DNA from: Nonomuraea angiospora
GTDB taxonomy: Bacteria > Actinomycetota > Actinomycetes > Streptosporangiales > Streptosporangiaceae
Reading direction: 5' to 3'
Assembly (NCBI RefSeq): GCF_014873145.1
Contig: NZ_JADBEK010000001.1
Location: 12,958,001 to 13,022,000, forward strand
Length of the DNA stretch: 64,000 nt
The notes under the pieces were generated by a model. That model was not told where the DNA came from. It made no database searches and was given only the letters and a program-made list of their open reading frames with translations. Positions 43,890-52,648 of this stretch are shown here, one piece after another. The position numbers were made by a program, and so were the translations under genes. Position 1 is the stretch's first letter. Every line of letters begins with the position of its first letter.

Positions 43890-46043
43890 GTGAGGTGGGT
43901 GCTGTTGCTCCTGGTGTCGTCCGCCCTGTGGTGGGCCGCCCCGCCCGCCCAGGCGGCCTCGTCCCAGGCGGGGCAGGAGGACGCCGGAGGGCCGGTGGCG
44001 TTCATCGGGGTGCCGGGGCTGATGTGGGACGATCTCGACCCGGCGGACACGCCCCGCCTGTGGCGGCTGGCCGGGCAGAGCGGGATCGGGTCCCTGTCGG
44101 TCAAGGCCGTGGGCACCGTGACCTGCGCGTACGACGGGTGGCTGACCGTCGCGTCAGGCGTGCGGTCGGCGGTCGGGCGCCGGTGCGGGATGCCGCCCGA
44201 GCCGGTCGCGCAAGGGTCCGGGGCCGTGGTCTCCGAGGTCCCCGGGCTGCTGCAGCTGCGCGACGGGACCTACGCGGGCACGCTCGGGACCGCCGTGCAC
44301 GCCGCCGGGCAGTGCACGGCCGCCGTCGGGCCCGGCGCGGCGCTGGCCCTGGCCGACCGGACGGGCAAGGTCGACCTGTACGCCGCCGAGCCCGCCGGGC
44401 TGGCCGACTGGACGCGCTGCCGGATGCTGGCCGTGGACGTCGACGTGCTGGTCAAGCCGTACATCGTGGACGGCAAGCTGCCGCTGGAGCCCGAGCTGCT
44501 CGCGCCGGAGCGGCGGCGCGCCCTGGTCCGCGAGGCCGACGCCAAGGTCGGCGCGGCGCTGGACAAGCTGCCCCCGGACACCGAGATCGTGCTGGCCGGG
44601 ATCGGCGACCACGGATCGGTGCCGCACCTGCGCGTGGCGATGTGGAAGCGCCCGGGCCTGGCGGCCGCGCCGGACGGCCAGGTCGCGGGGCCGTCGGTGG
44701 GGGCCAACTCCACCCGGCGGGCGGACATCGTCGTGCTGCCCGACATCACGCCCACGCTCCTCGACGCGATGGGCATCGCCCCGCCCGCCACCATGATCGG
44801 GCTGCCGTGGCAGCTGGGCGAGCGGACCACGATCGACGACCTGCGCAGGGCCGACCTCAAGGGCACCGCCGTACGCGGCACGACCGGCGTCTTCTTCACC
44901 GCCTTCGCCATCGTCCAGGTCGCCTTCTACGGCCTCGCCTACTTCCTGCTGTCCCGGCGCAGGCGGCTGGGCGCGGTCGGCGTGGCCGCCATCGTGCTGG
45001 CCTCCGTCCCCGTCTCCACGTACGCGGTCAACCTGGTGCCGTGGGAGCGCAGCCCGTACCCGGTGCCGACGCTGATCGGCGGGGTGCTGGCGAGCACGGC
45101 GATCATCGCGGCCGTCGCGCTGGGCGGCCCGTGGCGGCGCCACCCGCTGGGCCCGCCCGCGGCCGTCGCGGCGACCACCGCCGCCGTGCTCGTGGGAGAC
45201 CTGCTGACCGGGACGACGCTGCAGTTCAACAGCCTGATGGGCTACACCGCCGTGGTCGGCGGCCGCTACTACGGGCTGGCGAACATCCCGTTCGCGCTGC
45301 TGGCCACGGCCGTGCTGATGGTCACCGCCGTGGCCGCCGAGCACTTCGTCCGCGTCGGCCGCAAGCGGCTGGCCGTGGCCGGGGTGACGGGGCTCGGCGT
45401 GGGGGCGATGCTGCTGGCCGGCTGGCCCGGCGTGGGCAGCGACTTCGGCGGCGTGATCGCGTTCGTGCCGGGCATCGCGGTGACCGCGCTGCTGGTCGCG
45501 GGCAAGCGGGTGTCGGTGGTGAAGCTGGCCGCGTTCTGCGCGCTGGGCGGGGTGGCGGTGTCGATCATCGCGGTGCTCGACCACCTGCGCCCGCCCGCCT
45601 CGCAGACCCACCTGGGGCGGTTCGTGGGGCAGGTGATCGACGGGACGTTCCTGCCCATGATCGGGCGCAAGCTCGGGGCCATGCTCAACACCATGCTCTC
45701 CCCGAACCTCATGCCGATCGTGCTGGCCGGCCTGGCGTTCCTGATCTTCGCGGTGCTGCGGCCCGGTCAGATCAGCGCGGGCATCGTGCCGAAGGCGTTC
45801 GCGCGGGCGCCCATGCTGCGGGCCGGGCTCGTCGGGGCGCTGGTCAGCGGCGTGGTCGGCATGCTGGTCAACGACTCGGGCACGGCCGTGCTGTCCATGG
45901 CGGTCGCGCTGGCCGTGCCGCTGGTGCTGCACGCGGGCGTGCGCTCGGCGGAGGAGCCGGACTCACCAGCGGAGGTGGAGCTCCTCGGGGGACCGGTGGA
46001 TGAGCGTGGCCGCCATGACGACGTCCTCGCGGGCGAGACGTAG
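43890..46043 (+). CDS. Alkaline-phosphatase-fold / multi-helix membrane protein
   Basis: The 717-aa protein has a signal/anchor helix (WVLLLLVSSALWWAAPP) and an extracytoplasmic domain of ~300 residues with phosphatase/sulfatase-superfamily features: VAFIGVPGLMWDDLDP, a possible nucleophile region VTCAYDGWLTVASG, GIGDHGSVPHL, and VLPDITPTLLDAMG. About ten membrane helices follow. Such fusions occur in actinomycete envelope proteins, but the reaction is unknown. The usual metal-binding Asp/His set is only partly recognisable (DITPT, GDHG). GTG 43890 is chosen because it starts the signal helix. Its last ~80 bases overlap the convergent P450 gene. Confidence 0.65.
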   Translation: MRWVLLLLVSSALWWAAPPAQAASSQAGQEDAGGPVAFIGVPGLMWDDLDPADTPRLWRLAGQSGIGSLSVKAVGTVTCAYDGWLTVASGVRSAVGRRCGMPPEPVAQGSGAVVSEVPGLLQLRDGTYAGTLGTAVHAAGQCTAAVGPGAALALADRTGKVDLYAAEPAGLADWTRCRMLAVDVDVLVKPYIVDGKLPLEPELLAPERRRALVREADAKVGAALDKLPPDTEIVLAGIGDHGSVPHLRVAMWKRPGLAAAPDGQVAGPSVGANSTRRADIVVLPDITPTLLDAMGIAPPATMIGLPWQLGERTTIDDLRRADLKGTAVRGTTGVFFTAFAIVQVAFYGLAYFLLSRRRRLGAVGVAAIVLASVPVSTYAVNLVPWERSPYPVPTLIGGVLASTAIIAAVALGGPWRRHPLGPPAAVAATTAAVLVGDLLTGTTLQFNSLMGYTAVVGGRYYGLANIPFALLATAVLMVTAVAAEHFVRVGRKRLAVAGVTGLGVGAMLLAGWPGVGSDFGGVIAFVPGIAVTALLVAGKRVSVVKLAAFCALGGVAVSIIAVLDHLRPPASQTHLGRFVGQVIDGTFLPMIGRKLGAMLNTMLSPNLMPIVLAGLAFLIFAVLRPGQISAGIVPKAFARAPMLRAGLVGALVSGVVGMLVNDSGTAVLSMAVALAVPLVLHAGVRSAEEPDSPAEVELLGGPVDERGRHDDVLAGET

Positions 46044-47162
46044 GCCGGGCAGCTCGCGTACGAGCAGCTCGAGGGTGACCTTGAGCTGCTCGCGGGCCAG
46101 CAGCGCGCCCGGGCAGCCGTGCACGCCGTGCCCGAACGACAGGTGCCGCGCCGGCTCCCGCGCGATGTCGAACTCGTCCGGCCGCTCGAACACCGCCTCG
46201 TCCCGCCCGGCCGAGCCGAACGACACGAACACCGTCTCGCCCTTGCCGAGCGCGGTTCCCGCCAGCTCCAGCGGCCTGGTGACGGTGCGGCGGAAGCCCT
46301 GCACGGGAGCCTCGTACCGGGCCGCCTCCTCGATCGCCGCGCCCGCCAGCTCCGGCCGCCCGCACAGCAGCTCCCACTGGCCGCGCTCGCGCAGCAGGCG
46401 GTGCACGACGGTGCCGAGCAGGGCGGTCGTGGTCAGGTGGCCGGCCAGCATGACGTTCTGGGTGTTGGCCACGATCTCGTCGCGCTGCTCCGGCGTCGGC
46501 TCGCCGGGGCCGGGGGCCAGGCCGCGCGACAGCTCGCCGGTCAGGCTCTCGGCGCTCCTCGACCTGGCCGCGTGCGCCGCGAACAGGTGCCGCAGCGCGG
46601 CCACCTCGCGGGCCGCGGCGACCTGGTCGTCCGGCGACATCGGCGTGAACAGCAGGTCCTCGGCCCGGCCGCCGGCACGGATCGCGGCGGGCACGTCGGC
46701 CGGGTCGAGGCCGAGCAGGTGGCCGATCACGGTGGCCGGCAGCGGCCTGGCGTACGCGGACATCCATTCCACGTGCCCCGCCTTGGCGAACGACGCGACC
46801 AAGTCGCCCGCGGTCGCCCGGACGAACGGCAGCGCCGCCGCCACCTTGGCGGGGGACAGGCCGCGGGTGAGCGGCCGGCGGTAGCGGGCGTGCGCCTCGC
46901 CGTCCGTGCTCAGCACCACCGGGGCGCCGCCGGGCGCGCCCGCCAGCTCCGCGAACGCCCGCGGGTCCGGGATGACGTCGGGCCGCAGCGCGCCCTTGGA
47001 GGAGAAGTCGTCCGGGCGCCCGAGCACCTCGCGCACGTCGGCGTGCCGGGCCACCAGCCAGGCGTCCAGCTCCTCGACGAAGGTCAGCCCCGGCGCGGCG
47101 CGGGCCCGGGCGTAGACGGGATACGGGTCGCGGTAGAGCGCCTCTCGATCCACGCGTACCAT
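45963..47162 (-). CDS. Cytochrome P450 lacking the I-helix acidic residue
   Basis: The 399-aa soluble bacterial-type P450 has the haem-ligand loop FGHGVHGCPG (Cys350) and the ExxR pair (Glu279/Arg282 in EEAARYEAP). The I-helix motif, normally AG-x-(E/D)-T-T, reads AGHLTT at 240-245, so the acidic residue is Leu while the Thr is kept. Loss of the acid usually impairs proton delivery for O2 activation, suggesting an atypical reaction, peroxide use or reduced activity. No ferredoxin or reductase gene is nearby. It is divergent from the large secreted phosphoesterase gene. Its 3' end overlaps the convergent membrane-protein gene by about 80 bases. Substrate is unknown. Confidence 0.88.
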   Translation of the reverse strand: MVRVDREALYRDPYPVYARARAAPGLTFVEELDAWLVARHADVREVLGRPDDFSSKGALRPDVIPDPRAFAELAGAPGGAPVVLSTDGEAHARYRRPLTRGLSPAKVAAALPFVRATAGDLVASFAKAGHVEWMSAYARPLPATVIGHLLGLDPADVPAAIRAGGRAEDLLFTPMSPDDQVAAAREVAALRHLFAAHAARSRSAESLTGELSRGLAPGPGEPTPEQRDEIVANTQNVMLAGHLTTTALLGTVVHRLLRERGQWELLCGRPELAGAAIEEAARYEAPVQGFRRTVTRPLELAGTALGKGETVFVSFGSAGRDEAVFERPDEFDIAREPARHLSFGHGVHGCPGALLAREQLKVTLELLVRELPGLRLAREDVVMAATLIHRSPEELHLRW

Positions 47163-47247
47163 CCTGCAAGCCCTGATGGAGGGCCGACAAGATCTGAAAT
47201 TTTCTTTTAGTTCACTCTCAAGTCTTGAAAGTTATATCCACGAGCGA
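47163..47247. promoter_or_regulatory. AT-rich divergent promoter region
   Basis: This stretch between the P450 and the secreted phosphoesterase genes is much richer in A/T than its surroundings (GAAATTTTCTTTTAGTTC, TTATATCC at 47232-47239). TTATAT is a possible -10 for the rightward gene. Both genes presumably start transcription here. Confidence 0.4.
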
Positions 47248-47259
47248 TTGAGTTCGGTC

Positions 47260-50200
47260 GTGCAGTCCCTCAGAATCCTCACAGCCGCGGCGCTCGCGTT
47301 AGGCCCGCTCGCCCTGGCCGCGGCCCCGGCGCAGGCCGATCCCGCGCCCCCCGTAGAGGACGCGCTCAAGGCGTCGTCCTACCCGCCGCCCTCCACGCTG
47401 CTCGCCCAGGACGCCGGGCAGCGGCTGGAGACGGCCAAGAGGACCCGGCCGGTCGCGCCGGGCATCTCGCTCACCTCGTTCGACACCTACGACGCGCTCG
47501 GCTGGCTGCGCGCGGACGCGGTCACCGCCGACCTCGGCGGCGCGAAGGCCGACTACCTGTACTCCGGCGAGGTGTCCAAGACCGAGCCGCTGTCCGGGCC
47601 CGCCAAGCGCGCGCACGCCGTCGCGGCCGTCAACGGCGACTTCTTCGACATCAACAACTCCGGCGCCGCCCAGGGCATCGGCGTGCAGGACGGCTCCCTG
47701 GTGCAGTCGCCCGTCACGGGCCACGAGAACGCGGTCGCGATCACCGGCGACGGTCTCGGCCGCGTGCTCAAGATGTACTTCGAGGGCACCGCCACCCCGG
47801 CCGGCGGCTCGCCCATCGCGCTCACCCAGTTCAACCAGATCGTGAAGAGCGGCGGCGTCGGCCTGTTCACGCCGCTGTGGGGCTCGTTCAACCGGGCCCG
47901 CGCCGTCGAGGGCGCCACCTCCGTCGCCGAGGTCGTCCTGGTGGACGGGGTGGTCACCGAGGTACGCGCGTCCGCCGGCACCGGCCCCATCCCCGCCGGG
48001 ACCACGATCCTGCTGGGCCGCGACGCCGGGGCCACCGCCCTGTCCGCCCTGAAGGCCGGCGACCGCGTGGACGTCAAGTACCAGCCGAAGTCGTCGGACG
48101 GCAGCCAGGTCAAGGCCGCCGTGGGCGGCAACTGGGTGCTGGTCAAGGACGGGGTCGTGCAGAACTCCACCGACCCCGCCGCGCACCCCCGCACCGCCGT
48201 CGGGTTCTCGGCCGACGGCAGGAAGATGTACCTGCTGACCGTGGACGGCCGCCAGGTCGACAGCCGCGGCGTCACGCTCAACGAGCTCGCCGCCATGATG
48301 GTCGATCTCGGCGCCGCCAACGCCCTCAACCTCGACGGCGGCGGCTCCTCCACCATGCTCGCCCGCGAGCCCGGCTCCGCCGACGTCCAGGTGGAGAACA
48401 GCCCCTCCGACGGTGGCGAGCGCCACGTGCCCAACGGCCTCGCGCTCTACGCGCCCGAGGGCAGCGGCAAGCTCAAGGGCTTCTGGCTGGAGACCGCGAG
48501 CGACCCCGCCAAGGCGCCCGGCGTCGGCCCGGTCGCGGGCGGCCGCCCCGACCGCGTCTTCCCCGGCCTCACCCGGCGGCTGACCGCCGCCGGATACGAC
48601 GAGACGTACGGCCCGGCCGCCGGCACGCCGTCGTGGCGGGCCAACCCGGCCGTGCACGGCGTCGTCCGCGACGGGAGGTTCCACGCCCTGGTGCCCGGCC
48701 AGACCACCGTCACCGCCTCCCGCAGCGGCGCCAAGGGCACCATCGACCTGACCGTCCTGCAGCCGCTCCAGCGGCTCGGCGCCACCGCCGACCGGCTCGG
48801 CCTGGCGGGGGCGGACGGTGTTGCCACCTTCGGTGTGGTCGGCTACGACCGCAACGGCAACTCCGCGCCCGTCGAGCCCTCCGACCTCACGCTCGACTAC
48901 GACAAGAGCCTGTTCGAGGTCACCGCGGCCGAGCAGGGCTACTTCACCGTCAAGGCCAGGAAGGCCGTCGGGTCCGGCCTGATCACCGCCAAGGTCGGCA
49001 AGATCGGCACGGCGGTGCCGGTGACCGTCGGGTTCGAGGAGAAGCCGGTCGCCGACTTCGAGGACGCGGCGAAGTGGACGTTCGCCGCCGCCCGCGCCAC
49101 CGGCTCGCTGTCGGCCGCGCCCGGTCAGAGCGGGGGAGGGCTGAAGCTCTCCTACGACTTCACCACCTCGACCGCGACCCGGGCCGCGTACGCCAGCCCG
49201 CCGCAGCAGATCGTGGTGGACGGCCAGCCGCAGGCGTTCGGGCTCTGGATCAACTCCACCGGCAAGGGCGAGTGGCCCAGCCTGGAGTTCTACGACGCGC
49301 TCGGCCAGTCGCAGATCCTGCGCGGGCCGTACATGACGTGGACCGGATGGAAGTACGTCGAGTTCGCCGTGCCCCCGGGCGTGAACTACCCGCTCAAGCT
49401 GCGGCGCTTCTACGTGGCCGAGACCAAGGCGGACGCGAAGTACACCAACGAGATCCTCATCGACGGCCTGGTGGCCAAGGTGCCGCCGTCGATCTCCGCC
49501 CCCGCCGCGCCGAAGGTCGCCGATCCGGTGGTCAAGGCCGACGTGGGCCGGATGCCGTGGCGGTTCGCGGTCATGTCGGACGCGCAGTTCGTGGCGCGCG
49601 ACCCGGACAGCGACATCGTCAAGAACGCGCGCCGCACGCTGCGGGAGATCAAGGCGGCCAAGCCGGACTTCCTGCTGATCAACGGTGACCTGGTGGACGA
49701 GGCGTCGCCGGAGGACTTCGCGCTGGCCAAGAAGATCCTCGACGAAGAGCTCGGCGGAACCGTGGAATATCACTACATTCCCGGTAACCACGAGGTCATG
49801 GGCGGCAAGATCGACAACTTCAAGGCCGTCTTCGGCGACACGTACGGCACCTTCGACCACAAGGGCACCCGCTTCGTCACCCTGGACACCTCGCGCCTGA
49901 ACCTGCGCGGCGGCGGCTACGACCAGGTGGCCATGCTCCGCTCCGAGCTGGACAAGGCCGCCGGCGACGCGTCGGTGGGCTCGGTCGCGGTGCTGTTCCA
50001 CGTGCCGCCGCGCGACCCGACGCCCGGAAAGGGCAGCCAGCTCGGCGACCGCAAGGAGGCGGCCCTGGTGGAGGGCTGGCTGGCGGACTTCCAGCGCACC
50101 ACCGGCAAGGGGGCCGCCTACATCGGGGCGCACGTGGGGACGTTCCACGCCTCGCACGTGGACGCGGTGCCGTACTTCATCAACGGCAACTCCGGCAAGA

Positions 50201-50652
50201 ACCCGGCGACCGCGCCCGACGACGGCGGGTTCACCGGCTGGTCGCTGTGGGGCGTCGACCCGGTGACGCGGGCCGAGGCCGAGCACGTGCGGCGGAACTG
50301 GTTCGCCGACGCGCCCGACTGGATCGGCACGCAGGTCCGGCCGCACCTGGACGACCTCGTGCTCACCGCCCCCGCGACCGTAGCGATCGGCGCGCCCGGC
50401 GCGGTGACGGCGGCGGTCAAGCAGGGCAGCCGTACGGTCCCCGCGGCCTACCCGGTCTCGGCGGCGTGGTCCGGCTCGCCCAACCTGTACGTCGGCGACC
50501 GCGACGGCGTCAAGCCGTGGCACGTGGCCTACCTCGACCCCTCGACGGGGACGCTGACGGCGCTGCGGCGCGGGCAGGTGACGGTCGCCGTCACGGTGAG
50601 CGGCGTCACCCGCCAGGCCACCGTGGCGCTGATGGCCAAGGCCGCCGCCTGA
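47260..50652 (+). CDS. Secreted phosphodiester glycosidase + metallophosphatase fusion
   Basis: Starting at GTG 47260 (TTG 47248 and ATG 47176 are alternatives) a classic signal peptide leads to an ~1,130-aa exported protein. The N-terminal third matches the NAGPA/phosphodiester glycosidase domain: VAAVNGDFFDIN, RTAVGFSADGRKMYLLTVDG and NLDGGGSSTM. Middle domains are immunoglobulin- or bacterial-Ig-like (GQTTVTASRSG), with a carbohydrate-binding-like sandwich. The C-terminal ~350 residues form a calcineurin-type metallophosphatase: VMSDAQF, INGDLVDE, PGNHEV, and AHVGTFHASHVD. A final Ig-like segment closes the protein. It may strip sugar-phosphate groups from cell-wall polymers such as teichoic acids. 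A very strong terminator follows. The gene stands alone, divergent from the P450 gene. Confidence 0.85.
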   Translation: MQSLRILTAAALALGPLALAAAPAQADPAPPVEDALKASSYPPPSTLLAQDAGQRLETAKRTRPVAPGISLTSFDTYDALGWLRADAVTADLGGAKADYLYSGEVSKTEPLSGPAKRAHAVAAVNGDFFDINNSGAAQGIGVQDGSLVQSPVTGHENAVAITGDGLGRVLKMYFEGTATPAGGSPIALTQFNQIVKSGGVGLFTPLWGSFNRARAVEGATSVAEVVLVDGVVTEVRASAGTGPIPAGTTILLGRDAGATALSALKAGDRVDVKYQPKSSDGSQVKAAVGGNWVLVKDGVVQNSTDPAAHPRTAVGFSADGRKMYLLTVDGRQVDSRGVTLNELAAMMVDLGAANALNLDGGGSSTMLAREPGSADVQVENSPSDGGERHVPNGLALYAPEGSGKLKGFWLETASDPAKAPGVGPVAGGRPDRVFPGLTRRLTAAGYDETYGPAAGTPSWRANPAVHGVVRDGRFHALVPGQTTVTASRSGAKGTIDLTVLQPLQRLGATADRLGLAGADGVATFGVVGYDRNGNSAPVEPSDLTLDYDKSLFEVTAAEQGYFTVKARKAVGSGLITAKVGKIGTAVPVTVGFEEKPVADFEDAAKWTFAAARATGSLSAAPGQSGGGLKLSYDFTTSTATRAAYASPPQQIVVDGQPQAFGLWINSTGKGEWPSLEFYDALGQSQILRGPYMTWTGWKYVEFAVPPGVNYPLKLRRFYVAETKADAKYTNEILIDGLVAKVPPSISAPAAPKVADPVVKADVGRMPWRFAVMSDAQFVARDPDSDIVKNARRTLREIKAAKPDFLLINGDLVDEASPEDFALAKKILDEELGGTVEYHYIPGNHEVMGGKIDNFKAVFGDTYGTFDHKGTRFVTLDTSRLNLRGGGYDQVAMLRSELDKAAGDASVGSVAVLFHVPPRDPTPGKGSQLGDRKEAALVEGWLADFQRTTGKGAAYIGAHVGTFHASHVDAVPYFINGNSGKNPATAPDDGGFTGWSLWGVDPVTRAEAEHVRRNWFADAPDWIGTQVRPHLDDLVLTAPATVAIGAPGAVTAAVKQGSRTVPAAYPVSAAWSGSPNLYVGDRDGVKPWHVAYLDPSTGTLTALRRGQVTVAVTVSGVTRQATVALMAKAAA

Positions 50653-50655
50653 CCC

Positions 50656-50693
50656 ACGACCGGGCGGGCCGCCGCGGCGGCCCGCCCGGTCGT
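50656..50693. terminator. Perfect 38-bp palindromic terminator
   Basis: Bases 50656-50674 are exactly complementary to 50675-50693, a 19-bp stem with no mismatch, beginning a few bases after the phosphoesterase stop. Almost pure G/C, it must be a strong terminator. Confidence 0.75.
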
Positions 50694-50710
50694 ACCATGA
50701 AGATCCACTC

Positions 50711-51058
50711 ATGACAGCGAGCCGCCGTCTCCTCCCGGGCGAGCACCGCCGCGGATCCCGCCACCCGTGTCCTCGGCCTGCGTTCCGCCCTGGCGCGATG
50801 GTGCGGCCTGCCGCCGGAGCCGTCCGTGCCCCACGTGACGGCCTGACCTGCGTCGAGTGGTCTCCCGGCCGCCCCGGCCTCGCTCCGCACCGCCACTCTG
50901 GGCCGGCCTTCGGCTACGTGATCGAGGGGGCGATCCGGTTCGAGCTCGAAGGCGAGCCGGAGCGCGTGGTCGAGGCCGGTGAGACGTTCTGGGAGCCGGG
51001 CGGCGACGTGATCCACTACCAGGACGGCAACGCCCGGCCGGGCTCGCAAGGCGCTTGA
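50711..51058 (+). CDS. Truncated cupin-like protein (possible pseudogene)
   Basis: The middle 60 residues are a clear cupin with metal-type motif 1 (PHRHSGPAFGYVIEG) and the segment VVEAGETFWEPGGDVIHYQDG. From memory, members of this family run 40 or more residues further after GGDVIHYQ, with a typical FVVVMLCAPG-like end. Here the reading frame ends eight residues later, in RPGSQGA. The N-terminal 45 residues (GEHRRGSRHPCPRPAFRPGA) also look degenerate. A decayed gene or a frame- or deletion-damaged copy is likely. It lies right after the strong terminator and has no obvious ribosome site. Confidence 0.45.
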   Translation: MTASRRLLPGEHRRGSRHPCPRPAFRPGAMVRPAAGAVRAPRDGLTCVEWSPGRPGLAPHRHSGPAFGYVIEGAIRFELEGEPERVVEAGETFWEPGGDVIHYQDGNARPGSQGA

Positions 51059-51141
51059 AAGCGTACGTCGTTCGGTGGCAAGTCAGCTGAAATCGACTTA
51101 TCGCACATTGTCGTCATCTCGCCAAGAAAGGACGACCCCCG

Positions 51142-51633
51142 ATGACGATCTCCCGCATCCTCACCGGCCTGACCATCGCCGCCACCGCCACCATCGCCGC
51201 CGTCGCGACCGTCGCGACCGTCGCCCCGGCCGCCCAGGCCGCGACCGCGGCGGACTCGGCCGCGTGGGGCCCGTACTACGCGCCGGGGCGCGCCGCCCAC
51301 GCCGTGGGCACTCTGACGGCCACGGGGGAGGACCACGCCGACCTGCCGACGGCCGACGTCGTCCGGGTCTCGGGCAAGGTGTACGACCACACGCGGCCCG
51401 CCGCCACCTGCGGCTGGGCGGTCTTCCGCATCACCTACCGCTCCGGGAGCAACCTGCCGTTCCGGCAGCACGCGGTGCGCGACTGCTCCTACCGCACCCC
51501 GAAGCGCTTCTCGTTCTCCTACCAGGACGTCTACCAGGTCGAGCTCAAGGTCTGCGCCGAGGGCAAGTCCGCCAAGCCGTCCCTCGTCTGCCAGTACGCG
51601 GGCACCTGGAAGACCCTCTACCTGTCGAAGTAG
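51142..51633 (+). CDS. Small secreted protein with four cysteines
   Basis: ATG 51142 follows AAGAAAGGA. The signal peptide (LTIAATATIAAVATVATVAP) contains a CGTCGCGACC-type nucleotide repeat and is cleaved about AQA-AT. The mature ~125 residues have an Ig-like beta pattern with four cysteines (ATCGWAV, RDCSYRT, KVCAEG, LVCQYAG), probably two disulfides. Aromatic and basic residues are frequent. I do not recognise a family. It is probably a secreted structural or inhibitory protein of actinomycetes. Confidence 0.65.
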   Translation: MTISRILTGLTIAATATIAAVATVATVAPAAQAATAADSAAWGPYYAPGRAAHAVGTLTATGEDHADLPTADVVRVSGKVYDHTRPAATCGWAVFRITYRSGSNLPFRQHAVRDCSYRTPKRFSFSYQDVYQVELKVCAEGKSAKPSLVCQYAGTWKTLYLSK

Positions 51634-51639
51634 GCGCCC

Positions 51640-52452
51640 TCAGATCTCGGAGATGATCTGCCGGCGTTTGGCGGCGTACTCGTCGTCCGTGATCGCCCCC
51701 GTCGTCCGGAGCGCCTCCAGCTCCTCCAGGCGCTGGGCGGCGGACCGCTCGGACGGCGGGAACACCGGCGAGGCGGCGCCGGCCGCCGGCTGAGCGGCGG
51801 CCCGGCGCACCACGTCCTGGATCTGCCGGCGCAGCTCCGGCTTGGAGCGCACGTCCATCATGCCGTTCAGCGGGATGCCGTTGGCCTTGAGGAGCTGCAG
51901 GATCTCCATCAGCGGTCCGGCCTGGCCGCTCAGGTCATAGGTCCTGTTCTCCTCGGCCAGGTTGAACGTCGCCGGCATCAGCCCGTTCACCAGGGCGCTG
52001 CGCTCCCAGTCGATCTGGTGCTCGTGCGTGGCCGGATCGACGAGTACGACGAGCCTGCGCGCGGTGAAGTTGCCCGCCCGCGTCACGCCGGCCAGCACGC
52101 GGTCCTGGGTGTCGAACCCGAACCCCGGCCCCTCGATGCGCAGCCCGAGCTTGATCAGCGGCTGGTCGTTGATCCTGGTGCCGGTCTCCGACATGCCCGT
52201 GATCCGGGCGAGCGTCAGCACTCCGGACCGCTCCAGGGCGGCGGTCCTGGCGGCCGCCTTCGCGCCGTGTCGGGCCAGAGCCACCGCGACCAGCACGTCG
52301 GACACCGTGATCAGCAGGCCGACGTAGAACATCCACTGGATCTCCTCGCGTTCGGCCGGGCCGAGCGCGAGGTAGACGACCACGAAGATCGGGCCGACCA
52401 GCCCTCCGCAGAGCAGGACGACCAGCTGCGATTTCAGATAACGCCAGAACAT
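51640..52452 (-). CDS. SHOCT-domain membrane protein
   Basis: The 270-aa protein has two N-terminal helices (QLVVLLCGGLVGPIFVVVYL, MFYVGLLITVSDVLVAVAL), a cytoplasmic beta-rich domain of ~110 residues (ARITGMSETGTRINDQPLIK), a variable linker, and the SHOCT helix pair at the end (RLEELEALRTTGAITDDEYA). SHOCT domains are short oligomerisation modules attached to many membrane and stress proteins. The middle domain looks like those regulating by 'retention' of ligands, but no function is known. The ATG start is at 52452. It converges with the preceding secreted-protein gene at a 6-base gap. Confidence 0.75.
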   Translation of the reverse strand: MFWRYLKSQLVVLLCGGLVGPIFVVVYLALGPAEREEIQWMFYVGLLITVSDVLVAVALARHGAKAAARTAALERSGVLTLARITGMSETGTRINDQPLIKLGLRIEGPGFGFDTQDRVLAGVTRAGNFTARRLVVLVDPATHEHQIDWERSALVNGLMPATFNLAEENRTYDLSGQAGPLMEILQLLKANGIPLNGMMDVRSKPELRRQIQDVVRRAAAQPAAGAASPVFPPSERSAAQRLEELEALRTTGAITDDEYAAKRRQIISEI

Positions 52453-52600
52453 CGGCCTGCTCCCGTCGGTGGGGCGGTGGATCGGGTGCCAGAGTAATGA
52501 GCGGTGATCTCGGTCAGGGATCCGTTCGAGGAAGAATCGGACCGTTCCATCGAGGCTTGGAGACGGCCCTGGACGGGAAATATGCGGATTGTTAGCCTTT

Positions 52601-52648
52601 CAGGAGGTTCTCCTGGTGCTCGAGAGACTCAATGGACAAACTCTCTGA
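52601..52648 (+). promoter_or_regulatory. SD hairpin and 10-codon leader ORF before the E1-alpha gene
   Basis: CAGGAG (52601-52606) can pair with CTCCTG (52610-52615) around GTT, hiding the ideal ribosome site AGGAGG. Eight bases after AGGAGG a GTG (52616) opens a reading frame of ten codons (MLERLNGQTL) that stops at TGA 52646-52648, overlapping the E1-alpha start by 17 bases in another frame. It may couple or attenuate translation. Confidence 0.4.

Noticed and set aside
50656..50693. Operator or attachment site because of the perfect palindrome
   Set aside because: Its place just after a stop codon and its GC content fit a terminator.
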